Assembly (NCBI GenBank): GCA_019637435.1
Contig: JAHBVO010000001.1
Span: forward strand, 1,116,001-1,180,000
Direction: 5' to 3'
Source of the DNA: Candidatus Obscuribacterales bacterium
Lineage (GTDB): Bacteria > Cyanobacteriota > Vampirovibrionia > Obscuribacterales > Obscuribacteraceae
DNA length: 64,000 nt
The position numbers and the translations under genes were made by a program. A model generated the notes under the pieces. The model was given only the letters and a program-made list of their open reading frames with translations, was not told where the DNA came from and ran no database searches. Shown here piece after piece: positions 16,054-26,020 of this stretch (positions within the stretch are counted from its first letter, which is position 1; every line of letters starts with the position of its first letter).

Positions 16054-17538
16054 TCAAGGTCCGCCATACAAGCGGCGAATCGTCGCCATATCGCGGTTCG
16101 ACAGAATGGGCAAAATGGTGGGAGACTCGGAGAAAAACATCACATCATTGTTGTTGTTAGAGTGACCATTGATGCCGAGCGCATGACCCACTTCATGCAA
16201 GCAGACTTTCGTCATGTCAGCATCGTTAAGTGGCATGCCACCGCGATTGGTGAGTATCGTCATATGCGCGTTAGTGATACTAATATCGGTGGCATTGATC
16301 GGTTGACCATTTAATTTTGTCAGACCACCCTCTAGAAGGCGACCGTGGTCCATGACTTTATTGGCATCGCCTGTCCATTCGCATGTGATGTCACTTTGCG
16401 CCGGATTATTTGACAGCTCAAAGGTGATTCGATTTCCCGAAGCAACCGCCCATTGCGAAAATGAATCCATCAAATCCTGGTAGTAGGAGCTCTGGTAACC
16501 CGGAACGCCGCCACCATTCATGATGCAAACTCGAATAGGCATCTTCATCCATCGAAAATATTTGCCACCAGATGCGGCGCTAGCGAAATAGTCATTTTGC
16601 ATCGTTTGCTGCTGCTGCTGAATTCCTCTTCCCCCGGAGCTCTGCATCTGCTGGCGCAGTCCCTGAATTCGCTGCCGGATATCACCTGCTTTGTTGGACC
16701 CGGGATTTTCGTTGAGAAAGCGTTCGTACCAGGTGATGGCATTTGGTATATCTCCAAGACTTTGATAATTCGAGCCGATGTTTAAGACCGCTTCCTTCAT
16801 ATTCGGATCTATTCGGAGCGCCGATTGGAATTCGCCAATTGCTTGCTGGCACTGTCCGGCGTTCGCGTAAGCGTAGCCAAGAAAAAAGTGGGCTGGTGCA
16901 AAATTCGGATCGACGCTGATTGCCTGCTGAAACGCTGCCTGTGCTTGTGGATAACGCTTTTGATTGAGCAGCGACTGACCCTGTTCGACTAGAGAGCGAA
17001 GATTACCTGTCTGTTTCGATGTGCCGGCACGTTGAATATAACCTCTGACTTGTGCCGCATCCGGCGCATTCGGATTGGTCTGCAGATACTGCTGAAAGTA
17101 CGGAACTGCCTGGTCGAACTGATTCATATTCATCAAACAGGTCCCGAGATTCACGTTTATAAACGTCATCTGCGGATTTAATTGTAAAGCTTGTTGGTAT
17201 TCAGGAATTGCCTGCTGCGGGCTGCCGCTGTTTTGAAAAGCCATCCCCAGATAGCCGTGTACTTCTCCGCAGCTCGGATCCAGGCTCTGGGCTTTGTGCA
17301 AAAGATTAATAGCCTCCTTCGTCCGGCGCGAGTTGATGAGTTGCTCAGCCTGCTCGCACATTCCACGCACCTCATCCGACATCGCAATCGCCGGAAAGAC
17401 TTGGAGGGAGAGCATTAAGGTCGTGCCAAGCAGCATCGCCGGTGTCGTGAACGGTTTCCAGATCGGTCCAGGCTTGTGGTATTGAGCCAAAAAAGATTTT
17501 GTTTCCAAAAGAGCGCACTCGACAGGGTTTAACGTCAT
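16054..17538 (-). CDS. Secreted TPR protein with matrixin-like metalloprotease domain
   Basis: 494 residues. A hydrophobic export segment lies near residues 33-52 (LLGTTLMLSLQVFPAIA). Five or more TPRs follow, in two blocks (AINLLHKAQSLDPSCGEVHGYLG; AQAAFQQAISVDPNFAPAHF) separated by a Gln-rich linker. The C-terminal ~170 residues are a metzincin domain: zinc site HEVGHALGINGH (HExxHxxGxxH) and a Met-turn at NDVMFF. It is expected to cleave proteins outside the cytoplasm, with the TPRs presenting substrate. The annotated ATG has no obvious SD, so the exact start is uncertain. Confidence 0.8.
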   Translation of the reverse strand: MTLNPVECALLETKSFLAQYHKPGPIWKPFTTPAMLLGTTLMLSLQVFPAIAMSDEVRGMCEQAEQLINSRRTKEAINLLHKAQSLDPSCGEVHGYLGMAFQNSGSPQQAIPEYQQALQLNPQMTFINVNLGTCLMNMNQFDQAVPYFQQYLQTNPNAPDAAQVRGYIQRAGTSKQTGNLRSLVEQGQSLLNQKRYPQAQAAFQQAISVDPNFAPAHFFLGYAYANAGQCQQAIGEFQSALRIDPNMKEAVLNIGSNYQSLGDIPNAITWYERFLNENPGSNKAGDIRQRIQGLRQQMQSSGGRGIQQQQQTMQNDYFASAASGGKYFRWMKMPIRVCIMNGGGVPGYQSSYYQDLMDSFSQWAVASGNRITFELSNNPAQSDITCEWTGDANKVMDHGRLLEGGLTKLNGQPINATDISITNAHMTILTNRGGMPLNDADMTKVCLHEVGHALGINGHSNNNNDVMFFSESPTILPILSNRDMATIRRLYGGP

Positions 17539-17645
17539 ATACCCGGTATATCGTGGCGGTAAATGTGGCTTTTTGCTTTTATTGATCTCTAGAAGTGGAA
17601 TAAAGAGTTAGAGCTTACGGAACCAGAACCCAGGAGCTTTTCCGA

Positions 17646-20600
17646 GTGTGGCCAACCCCCCAGGACTATAACGAAGCCGTGCAGCAGCCGCAGGCGTGCT
17701 TCTCCGATTCGGAGCTGCGGAGGTGCCGGGTCGAACTGAATCACCTGGGTTTGCCGCGTCCCATGACGGGCGCCTTTGCGAGCGTCTACCGCCTGTCGAA
17801 TGTTGCGGGCATATCCTGGGCCGTGCGCTGTTTTCTCGAACATCGCGAGGATATGAAGGAGCGCTACAACGCGATTAAAACTGCTGTAGCTGGACCTGCG
17901 CAAGATTTGTTTGCTTCATTCGAGTACATCGAACGGGGCATTAGAGTTCGCAATGAATGGTTTCCGATTTTAAAAATGGAATGGGTTGATGGCGATAGTC
18001 TTGACCGCTATCTCGACCGCCACGTGAAGACGCGCGCCAAGGTCGTAAGTCTTCACAAGCAATTTCGGGAATTGGCTTTGAAACTGAAGAAGGCTGGTAT
18101 CGCCCATGGTGATCTTCAGCACGGTAATATTTTGGTCACGGACAATGGACTGCGTCTCATCGACTATGACGATATGTTCGTTGAGGGACTGGCTGGCAAA
18201 GTGAGTCACGAGCTTGGGCATCGTAATTTTCAGCATCCCGGGCGCAGTAATGACCATTTCAACGCCGATTTAGATAACTTTGCCGAGTGGGTTATCGACC
18301 TCTCGCTCAAGGCGCTGGTCGTCGAGCCGGATATCTGGCGAGATTTTGATTGTGGCGATGATTGTTTGCTGTTTCGTCATAGAGATTTTAAAGACGCAGA
18401 TGAGTCCCCAATTTTCAAATATTTGCTGAATCACGAAGAAGCTGAGTTGCGAGATTCTGCTAGATTGTTCGCGGATGTTTTGGGTTTGCGTCCGACCAAA
18501 ACGCCTGACTATCAGAGTGACTCGGCGACAGTCAGGCAGCTTGTACACCTTGAGAGTATTGAGGTAATCAGCGAATCGGAAAAGGATGCGTTTGGAGATG
18601 ATCGTGACGTTCACGAGCCTGCCTTCACTGCGACTGAACTTTCGTTCGTGGATTACGATCGGTGGCTTGCCAGCGTCGAACAGCGTAAACAGCAACCAGG
18701 GAAAAACACAGCCAGATTTTTCGAGAGGGTGCGAACCGCAGGTGCTGGTTTCGTAAAAAAAGGCTGGCGTCACGTGGTATCACATCTGGCACCGTATGCG
18801 TGGGCTCGAGCCGCAGCAGACGAAGGGAATCGTGAATACGACGAGGGCAATTTGACCGAAGCGGTCAAGCTTTATTCGGATGCCGCAGCCGTACTCCGTG
18901 CAGATCACAGCAAGCGCACAGGTCGCGGCACCCCAGTGACTATGCAACTTCTATGCGAGGTTCTGATTAATCTGGGTTACTGTTACGTTCGGAAAGAACA
19001 GCCGGGAACGGCGGCACACTATTTTCGAGAAGCTAAAAGCGCGGCGTCTCCGTTGGAGTTTGGTCAGGCACGCTTGCAAGCGCAGCTCTTGCTTGCGGCA
19101 ACCTTATTCGATCTCGATAAAAAAGGCGATAGCCACATCGGCAATGCGCTGAATCCGCTGGCAACGGAACTGAATGTTTTGAAAGGGCAGATCGATACAG
19201 CCGAGGTTCTGATAGGGGCGGTGCGCGCTGAACGTGATGGTCCATACGGAAACATGCTGACATTTCCGGCAATGTTGACAGAGCTTGGTCATGGTTATTT
19301 GTCTGCCGGTGATTTTCCTAATGCTCAGGCTGCGTACAAAGCGGCGATGGAAGCCTGTCACTGGGTGAAGGATGAGAAGCACGCGATTAAGACAAACTTG
19401 ATAGTTGCGCGCGCTGCGTGCGGTTTTTCCGCTACGCGCGTCGGGGAATCCGAAATCGATGATGCCGTCAAACAGTTTTGCGATCTAATGGACGTCGAAA
19501 GTGATACCACTATTCTTCGGCAGTTGATAAGAACTGAGTTGAAGGGACCGCTGAAATCCGACTGGAAATTTGCAGAACTGATGCGAGCGCTTGCTCATAA
19601 TCTGGCTGCTCGCGGGCAAGTTGAACATGCAGAATTGGCTTACCGAGCTGCTCTTATGGCATTGCGCCTCGCCGACAATCCTGAAGAGTATCAGCTCAAG
19701 ATTGTAGACTGTCTTCTAGGATTGGGAAAATCTTTGGAAGCTGTCGCTGTGATTCGCGATTATTCGGAGTGGTCGAAAGACTTTTCGGCCCAGCTATCTG
19801 AGCATATTGACTCCATAGATGACTTCAGCCACGCCCTAATAGTGAGCACCGTCGTATTCGACGATAATACTCACAAGAACCGCTACAAATGTCTGGAGTC
19901 CCTGGTGCGTACCTGCCCAGCCGCAGAACAAGCCGGTCGAGCAATTGCCGGCATCGAACTCACCGACATTGGTTCAAAACTTGCCTTTGCCGAGTTGATG
20001 CTTGAACTCGCCCGCGACCTGAAATCCGCGAACCGCAGTCGAGTGGCAAAGTGCTTTTATGCTGCGGCGTTCAAGGCATTCAAGCGAGGAAATCTCGACG
20101 AGAGCTATGGCGCGTCGGTTATGGAATGTTTACTAGCCATGGGCGATCCCGAGGTCGCTGCCGGGTTGTTGCTGGACGGCGGCCGATTGGAAGAGATGGT
20201 TCGTTTGATGGTCAACGTAATGGTTCAGCAAAAGCAATACGATCGCGCATCGATCTGCGAGTTGCTGGTCAAGGTTGCGGATACACAGATGTCCAGACCT
20301 CCCGCGTCTGTAACCGAGGAAGAGATCAAGACGACTATCTCGCTTCTCGATTGGTGCGCCGGCGACGAAGAGGGACTCGCGAAGGAGACGCGCGATAAGG
20401 CGCAGCGGTGGCTGGAAAATCGTGAGATGGCATTCGCCCATAGCCTGGTCGAGCAGGGTAAATTCGGAACGGCTCTTGAGCTGTTTGAAAAGCACGAGGG
20501 AGCGTCCGGACCGAATGTAATTCTGGTTCAGGAACTCTGGGTGCTTAAGTACTTATCCGCTGCTTTGATAGACCGCGATCGCGGATATGTTACGGTTGCC

Positions 20601-22067
20601 GACGGCTATGCCTTCGGATGTGCAATCCAGTTGATGTCGACGATGCGCGAGCGCCACGTGCTTACTCCTCAATTTGCCTTGAAAGTGTCTGAGTTGATTC
20701 GAAGTGCAAGAACAACCTCAGGTACTCAGCGCTACGTCGAAGACGTGTACTCGATTTTTTGTGAGTCCGGTCGTGGCTTCGAGCATTCAGTCTTGAGTTT
20801 ACGAGATAGTTTGAAACCTGATTCAAGGTCGGCAATCGAAAACCGTTTAAACATCAAAGGTAATGAGGATATGGTTCTTTCAATCGCCGATGGAAACCTT
20901 GAGTTTCAGATTGTCTCGCCAACCGTCGAAAGTAGTGACGGAGGTGGGAAACAAGCGGATGAATCCGGAGCGGAAAGTTGGCGTGCAATCAACAAAATCT
21001 TCTTTATGATTGAGCGTGAAGAGTACTCCGCCGCCATTGAGGCTCTCGATAAGCTGCGTGCGGAGTCGGATGATAATAACTTAGCCAGTGATGCTCTGGT
21101 TCTGCGTGGATATTGTTATTCGCTGCTACAGGATGATTCTCAGGCGGAGCGCTCGTTTAAGCAAGCGGTGAGAGTGGTGCGCGGCTCTGATAGGTTTCGC
21201 TTTACCAAGGCAACGCTCTGTGTTTATCTGATTTTTATGCGCAATCGCGACAAACAGCGCTACCTTCGTCAACTGATTGATCCTACTTTGGAGGCTCGTA
21301 ACGTCGTTAAAATCGCGACGAAAGTGGTTGGACGGACTTTGAACGAGAGCGATGATTTGACTGAAGTTCTCGCCGGAGAATTGCTGGAGCGCGCAGAGAA
21401 GGGAGAGAGAACGTCGTTAACGTCTGCGAAAATTTATCGTGCGATTCTCACCATATTCGGTATCGAGAATCTTTCGAGGCGACTTGATGTTATCTACTGT
21501 CTTGATGCGATCGGGAAGTACAGGAGTGCTTCGTCGGTGCTTCGTTTATATGTCTCTACCGATGGCGGCGATGATGAAAAGGTTAAAGAACTCGTTTCGA
21601 AGCTCGCTCGAAGACACATCAAAACCAGAGAACTCGAAAAAATTATTTCGTGTTACAAAGCCGCCGTTGTTGATTTTGAATCTCATGTTGCCGCCGCGCG
21701 CGAAGACCATTTAATCGGAACCTTAAGTAAGGTCCTGACTGGACATGTGCCGCGGCGCATGCTTCTTGAGATTCGATACGATCTCATATCGTTTCTTGGT
21801 CGAGAACTCCTGGGTGCAGAACTTTGTAATAGAGTCGCCGATGCGATCGTGAATAGCATCGCCGATGATGGCACAGAGGATCGACGCGTGAAATTCAGAG
21901 TTGAATTGGAAGGTATTGCAAGAGTGCTCGAAAAGGTCGACTTCGAGTCCGCCCGGCGCGTCCAGGCTTGTTTAAATCCCGATGGTGATTATGTTGGTTC
22001 AAACAGTGATCATCTGAACTTGATGGAGCAGGAGTTGTTTGAGTCTGCGAGTAAGCGTGGCGCATAA
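17646..22067 (+). CDS. Giant kinase-like / TPR protein (1,473 residues)
   Basis: Starts at GTG 17646, nine bases after AGGAG. The N-terminal ~300 residues form a protein kinase-like domain closer to RIO/aminoglycoside-kinase style: the catalytic loop is HGDLQHGNILV and the metal-binding motif LIDYDD, with Asp retained in both, so activity is plausible. The ATP-lysine region may be WAVRCFLEH. From ~390 the rest is alpha-helical repeats, mostly TPR-like (REYDEGNLTEAVKLYSDAAA; LTELGHGYLSAGDFPNAQAA). No signal or membrane segment, so cytosolic. It may phosphorylate partners bound by the long superhelix. It stands alone, divergent from the protease gene. Confidence 0.7.
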   Translation: MWPTPQDYNEAVQQPQACFSDSELRRCRVELNHLGLPRPMTGAFASVYRLSNVAGISWAVRCFLEHREDMKERYNAIKTAVAGPAQDLFASFEYIERGIRVRNEWFPILKMEWVDGDSLDRYLDRHVKTRAKVVSLHKQFRELALKLKKAGIAHGDLQHGNILVTDNGLRLIDYDDMFVEGLAGKVSHELGHRNFQHPGRSNDHFNADLDNFAEWVIDLSLKALVVEPDIWRDFDCGDDCLLFRHRDFKDADESPIFKYLLNHEEAELRDSARLFADVLGLRPTKTPDYQSDSATVRQLVHLESIEVISESEKDAFGDDRDVHEPAFTATELSFVDYDRWLASVEQRKQQPGKNTARFFERVRTAGAGFVKKGWRHVVSHLAPYAWARAAADEGNREYDEGNLTEAVKLYSDAAAVLRADHSKRTGRGTPVTMQLLCEVLINLGYCYVRKEQPGTAAHYFREAKSAASPLEFGQARLQAQLLLAATLFDLDKKGDSHIGNALNPLATELNVLKGQIDTAEVLIGAVRAERDGPYGNMLTFPAMLTELGHGYLSAGDFPNAQAAYKAAMEACHWVKDEKHAIKTNLIVARAACGFSATRVGESEIDDAVKQFCDLMDVESDTTILRQLIRTELKGPLKSDWKFAELMRALAHNLAARGQVEHAELAYRAALMALRLADNPEEYQLKIVDCLLGLGKSLEAVAVIRDYSEWSKDFSAQLSEHIDSIDDFSHALIVSTVVFDDNTHKNRYKCLESLVRTCPAAEQAGRAIAGIELTDIGSKLAFAELMLELARDLKSANRSRVAKCFYAAAFKAFKRGNLDESYGASVMECLLAMGDPEVAAGLLLDGGRLEEMVRLMVNVMVQQKQYDRASICELLVKVADTQMSRPPASVTEEEIKTTISLLDWCAGDEEGLAKETRDKAQRWLENREMAFAHSLVEQGKFGTALELFEKHEGASGPNVILVQELWVLKYLSAALIDRDRGYVTVADGYAFGCAIQLMSTMRERHVLTPQFALKVSELIRSARTTSGTQRYVEDVYSIFCESGRGFEHSVLSLRDSLKPDSRSAIENRLNIKGNEDMVLSIADGNLEFQIVSPTVESSDGGGKQADESGAESWRAINKIFFMIEREEYSAAIEALDKLRAESDDNNLASDALVLRGYCYSLLQDDSQAERSFKQAVRVVRGSDRFRFTKATLCVYLIFMRNRDKQRYLRQLIDPTLEARNVVKIATKVVGRTLNESDDLTEVLAGELLERAEKGERTSLTSAKIYRAILTIFGIENLSRRLDVIYCLDAIGKYRSASSVLRLYVSTDGGDDEKVKELVSKLARRHIKTRELEKIISCYKAAVVDFESHVAAAREDHLIGTLSKVLTGHVPRRMLLEIRYDLISFLGRELLGAELCNRVADAIVNSIADDGTEDRRVKFRVELEGIARVLEKVDFESARRVQACLNPDGDYVGSNSDHLNLMEQELFESASKRGA

Positions 22068-22091
22068 TAGGCTAGTGTCCGACAAACCGAC

Positions 22092-22139
22092 TCGTGGAGT
22101 CTGCGCAGCCACGATTCGTGGAGTCTGCGCAGCCACGAT
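22092..22139. repeat. Two tandem copies of a 24-bp hairpin unit between convergent genes
   Basis: Two identical 24-bp units abut (22092-22115 and 22116-22139). Each contains a CGTGG/CCACG stem around a self-complementary CTGCGCAG core. They lie between the stops of the giant kinase gene and the next kinase gene, where a bidirectional terminator is expected, but no T-run follows. The exact duplication looks recent. Confidence 0.7.
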
Positions 22140-22202
22140 TCGCGAGTTAATAACGCGCCCTCTCACATGCTCGCCGCCTCGCCAAGCGACCACGCCGTCT
22201 AG

Positions 22203-23888
22203 TTAACTTTCCGCATTAGGAGACATTCTCCAACCCAGCTGATCGAATGCTTCGCGCAGGGTGCAACCGCTTCGGTGGCAATAGTGCAATGCGATTACGG
22301 CCATTTCTACTTTGCATTCCTTTCGATCCAAAAGTTTTTGAGCTTGAACGGCGGCATGCATTGTCTGCTCTGACAAAATGCCACTGGCGACCAGATATCG
22401 ACTGACTGCTGCACGTTGACCATCGAGGAGCTGCATGGCATGCCGATATTCGTTACCGTTTATCAGTTCGCTCTCCTTTAGCAGATTCAGAACATGCTGC
22501 AGATCCATACGCTCTTGCGTTCCGCTCGATGGGTTTACCGTGTAGAACGTTCCTGACTGCGTTTGATTCGTCAGCCACTCATTGTCGAGGTTAATCTGAT
22601 CTACGGTGAGCAAGCGTTCCAATTCTTGACCGAGGGTCTTCGCCGATTGGTATCGATCTTGCGGTTCTTTCTCCAGGCAACGCAGGATGACCGATTCTAT
22701 CTGGGGCGGGATGCCGAGCTTCGGCGCAACATCGTTGAACTTTCGCGGGCGCGTCCCGACTTGAAGTTGCATGGTGGCAAGTGCGTTTGAGCCCTCGAAA
22801 GGACGTCTGCCGCTGATTGATTCATACATTACACATCCAAGTGAATAGATGTCCGACCTCGCATCCATCTCAGTTCCCATGCACTGCTCGGGGCTCATAT
22901 AGAATGGACTCCCGAACACGTCTCCTGTTTGGGTAAGACGCTGAGATTTCGGACCCTCGGGACGAACAATTTTTGCAATTCCGAAGTCCACTAGTTTGAC
23001 CAGATCCGATGATTTGTCGACCGGTATGAGCATGATGTTCGCGGGCTTCACATCTCGATGGATCACCCTGTTAGTATGCGCATGATTTAGTGCTGAGCAG
23101 GCTTGCAAAAAAATCGTAAGAAATCTTCGAATCTCCAGTGGTCCGTCAACGGCCAGCAACTTTTGAAGCACCTCTCCGTTCAAATACTCCATGGCGATAA
23201 ATGGGAGACCTTCTTCTGAAAATCCGTAATCGAAAAGAGTGACTAAGTTGGGATGACGTAAATGGATGGTAGCTTTGGCTTCATGTTCGAAACGCTTTCT
23301 TGCGTGCTCATCTTCGACGAGATGTGGATGTAAAACTTTCAGCGCGACTATTCGATTATTGAGAATATCGACTGCCTGATAGATGCGTCCCATTCCGCCG
23401 TGACCGATTTGAGAAATAACTCGGTAGTGTCCGGCGAAAAGCTCATTATCGCCCAGTTTTCGGTATCCGTGAGCATCGCGCACGGCAGTACCATTACTTC
23501 CATTATCTGAGATTTGCTTGTTATTGCGTGACTCTACGGATGGTGTCACCTTCTTGAGCATCAAGCGGTGCACTTCGCCGGGATTTTCCGTAGTTACGGT
23601 GAAAAAGACTTCGGTTGATTCTTCGTCGCCAGGACCCATCTCCCAGGTAGGTTCGCCATTGATACCATCGACGTAGGAAACCGCGAGCAAAAAAGTCTTC
23701 GGTAATCCAGGCTGTTTCCAGCGCAGGTATTGAGGAATAGGAGAGGACTGCGCCGCGCGTTCCATCAGCGAGGACACCTCGGCTTTTGATGGCGTGTTTG
23801 CATGCACAGGTGTGTCTTTCCTGCGATCTTCCTTGTCTGGGAACGCGTCCTGTAGGGGCATCTCTGGGGATTCTGCTTGGGCACTCAT
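22203..23888 (-). CDS. Ser/Thr protein kinase with conserved N- and C-terminal extensions (paralogue 1)
   Basis: 561 residues. The Hanks kinase domain (about 150-420) is complete: GHGGMG loop, VALKVL lysine, HRDVKPANIM catalytic loop, DFGIAK, and SPEQCMG activation-segment end. The ~140-residue N-terminal region (EVSSLMERAAQSS; VFFTVTTENPGEV) and ~130-residue C-terminal region (SRYLVASGILSEQTM; IALHYCHRSGCTLREA) recur in the neighbour and in no family I can name with certainty. The C-terminal repeats resemble the MshEN/GspE N-terminal fold. No transmembrane segment, so a cytosolic kinase. It is 91 bp downstream of its paralogue. Confidence 0.88.
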   Translation of the reverse strand: MSAQAESPEMPLQDAFPDKEDRRKDTPVHANTPSKAEVSSLMERAAQSSPIPQYLRWKQPGLPKTFLLAVSYVDGINGEPTWEMGPGDEESTEVFFTVTTENPGEVHRLMLKKVTPSVESRNNKQISDNGSNGTAVRDAHGYRKLGDNELFAGHYRVISQIGHGGMGRIYQAVDILNNRIVALKVLHPHLVEDEHARKRFEHEAKATIHLRHPNLVTLFDYGFSEEGLPFIAMEYLNGEVLQKLLAVDGPLEIRRFLTIFLQACSALNHAHTNRVIHRDVKPANIMLIPVDKSSDLVKLVDFGIAKIVRPEGPKSQRLTQTGDVFGSPFYMSPEQCMGTEMDARSDIYSLGCVMYESISGRRPFEGSNALATMQLQVGTRPRKFNDVAPKLGIPPQIESVILRCLEKEPQDRYQSAKTLGQELERLLTVDQINLDNEWLTNQTQSGTFYTVNPSSGTQERMDLQHVLNLLKESELINGNEYRHAMQLLDGQRAAVSRYLVASGILSEQTMHAAVQAQKLLDRKECKVEMAVIALHYCHRSGCTLREAFDQLGWRMSPNAES

Positions 23889-23979
23889 CGCGAGCGTCGT
23901 ATTTTATTTACCCGAACCGGTTGTTGAATTATCTGACCGACCAGTCGATTTCACGGGTCTGTTTACAGATGTTTCACTT

Positions 23980-25656
23980 CTATGTCGCGCCGGTTTTCCA
24001 GCCGAGTTCTTCGAGCGCCTCATCAAGGCTAATTCGGCTTCGCTGGCAATAGTGCAATGCGATTATCGCCTTCTCCACTTTCATTCCGCCGCGTTCAAGC
24101 AGACCCTGCAATTCGACCGCTGAGTGGAGTGTCTTTCCGTCGATTATGCCGCTAGAGACCAGGTAGTTGCCGAGTTCGCTTCGCCCACGCTCGTCCAGAC
24201 CAACAGCTTTCTGAAGCTCCGCATCAGTGATTAGACCTGCTTGTTTCAGTAGCTTAATCACCGATAGGAAGTTGGCGGGCTGTTCTCGTCCGGTGTCTGG
24301 ATGAACCGCGTAAAAGGTTCCCGATCTTGTTTGTTTGGTGATGTAGTCTTCTTCGTCGCGATCGCCGCGAGCGACCTTCTGCAAATCGAGACTTAGAGCC
24401 TGAGCGGTTTGATACCGCATGTGGGGCTCTTTCTCCAGGCACTTCATGATGATTGTTTCGAGTTCTGACGGAATTGTCGATTCCGGGCGGCTCATCGAGA
24501 ACGGCGCCGCTTTGATGTTTACGTGCATGTATATTGTTTTGTACGCATTCTCGCCTTCAAAGGGACGTTTGCCTGTGAGAGCCTGGTACATCACGCAACC
24601 CAGTGAATAAATGTCGGATCTCGCGTCTAGTGGTGCACCTTTGCACTGCTCCGGGCTCATGTAGTACGGGCTGCCGAAGACGTCTCCCGTCTGCGTCAAC
24701 TTCTGCGATGTTTCCTCGCCCTGTGGTTCGATTTTTGCGATACCAAAGTCGAGCAACTTCACAAGCTCGACATTCTGAGGGGTTTTAACGAGCATGATGT
24801 TGCTCGGTTTCACATCGCGGTGAATGACGCCTCTGATGTGCGCGTGACTTAGAGCTGAACAAACTTGATAAAAAATGGTCAGGAAGTGACTGAGCTTGAG
24901 CCGCCCATGGTCTTTGAAAATTTGCTCCAGGCTAGGACCGTCGATGTATTCCATAACCATGAAAGGCAGACCTTCACTGGTTTCGCCATGGTCAATGACC
25001 GCGACAATATTCAAATGCGCGAGTGCCATAGTCGCTTTGAATTCTTGCTGGAAACGCTTTTCAGGCTTCTTCTTGCGTGTTTTATTCTCGGACAGAAGAT
25101 GTGGATGCAGCACCTTAACTGCCACCATCCGGTCTTGCTTTCTGTCCTTGGCTTTGTAAACGCGGCTCATCCCGCCACAACCGATTTCCTCAATCACCTC
25201 ATATCGATCAAGGAAAAGATTTTCCGGTGATTTTGAGATCAGCTCCGGCTGCTCTTCTTTTTTGGCCTGCTTATTGTGGTCCTCATCCGTATCGCCGAGA
25301 TGTCGTTGCGGTGCTGGTCTTATGGAGGGATTTCGAGCTCGTTTTTGGACCAAATTGTAGATTTGTTCAGGATTTTCCGTCGTGACGCTCCAGAAGACGA
25401 CTGGCGGATCCTCCCCTTCCGTGCTCAGAACCCAGGTCGGTTCAATTCCTGGAATCAGGTAAGTGACCGTGAGCAGATACTCGGAACCATCACTCAACTC
25501 GAATTTCACGGACTCAGAATGCGGCGATGACTCCTCGGCTTGCGCCATCAGCGAGGCAAGTTGCGCACGGCTAGGGGGCGGACCGTGTCCACCTCCTGCT
25601 GGTTTGTTCGCTGATTCGCCATCCGGCGTTTGTCCCGCCGTGTTGTTAAGAGTCAT
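23980..25656 (-). CDS. Ser/Thr protein kinase with conserved N- and C-terminal extensions (paralogue 2)
   Basis: 558 residues, a tandem paralogue of the next gene downstream and with the same three-part layout. The kinase core is intact: GCGGMSRVYKA, VAVKVLHPHL, HRDVKPSNIM, DFGIAKI, MSPEQCKG. N-terminal extension SLMAQAEESS, WSVTTENPEQI; C-terminal extension GNYLVSSGIIDGKTL, then IALHYCQRSRISLDEALEELGW. Phosphorylates Ser/Thr on unknown targets in the cytosol. The duplication plus conservation of both flanks indicates that the flanks matter, probably as sensor or docking domains. Confidence 0.9.
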   Translation of the reverse strand: MTLNNTAGQTPDGESANKPAGGGHGPPPSRAQLASLMAQAEESSPHSESVKFELSDGSEYLLTVTYLIPGIEPTWVLSTEGEDPPVVFWSVTTENPEQIYNLVQKRARNPSIRPAPQRHLGDTDEDHNKQAKKEEQPELISKSPENLFLDRYEVIEEIGCGGMSRVYKAKDRKQDRMVAVKVLHPHLLSENKTRKKKPEKRFQQEFKATMALAHLNIVAVIDHGETSEGLPFMVMEYIDGPSLEQIFKDHGRLKLSHFLTIFYQVCSALSHAHIRGVIHRDVKPSNIMLVKTPQNVELVKLLDFGIAKIEPQGEETSQKLTQTGDVFGSPYYMSPEQCKGAPLDARSDIYSLGCVMYQALTGKRPFEGENAYKTIYMHVNIKAAPFSMSRPESTIPSELETIIMKCLEKEPHMRYQTAQALSLDLQKVARGDRDEEDYITKQTRSGTFYAVHPDTGREQPANFLSVIKLLKQAGLITDAELQKAVGLDERGRSELGNYLVSSGIIDGKTLHSAVELQGLLERGGMKVEKAIIALHYCQRSRISLDEALEELGWKTGAT

Positions 25657-26020
25657 TCAACCTGCAATTCCAGGAATTTTGTACATAAATCTCTCTTACC
25701 CAGTGCTTAGTATATTCTCCTAGTAGATGCAAAGGTCTTAAAACCTAATTTCTGGACGTATTGAAGTGTATCGAGGCATCCAGACAGCTTCTTTCGGGTA
25801 ACCGCTAGGGCTAATTCGAGTGACGTCCAAAAATTCTGATTAAAATGGCGTCTCGCGCCCTTGGGGAGGCTTTCAAAGCTTTGACAGTTAAAACCAGCTT
25901 CCTTGTGGCTAGGCGCTTTCGTAATTAAACGCTTTGTTGAGTCGCTATATGCTTTCTGCAATCTTTCTGGCGTGATAAAAGAGGCAGCCCGTTTGATTTT
26001 AAACTGTTTGGGCAATCAAA
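25657..26020 (-). other. Intergenic region upstream of the tandem kinases
   Basis: 364 bp. A 102-codon minus-strand frame (25707-26015) with a TTG start and no SD fills most of it; its basic, low-hydrophobicity product resembles nothing I know and I do not call it a gene. The promoter of the kinase pair should lie here, but I see no clear boxes. Confidence 0.4.

Noticed and set aside
25707..26015. 102-codon minus-strand frame between the TPR and kinase genes
   Set aside because: TTG start without SD, no recognisable motif, and it occupies the place where the kinase promoter should be; not excluded, but unsupported.
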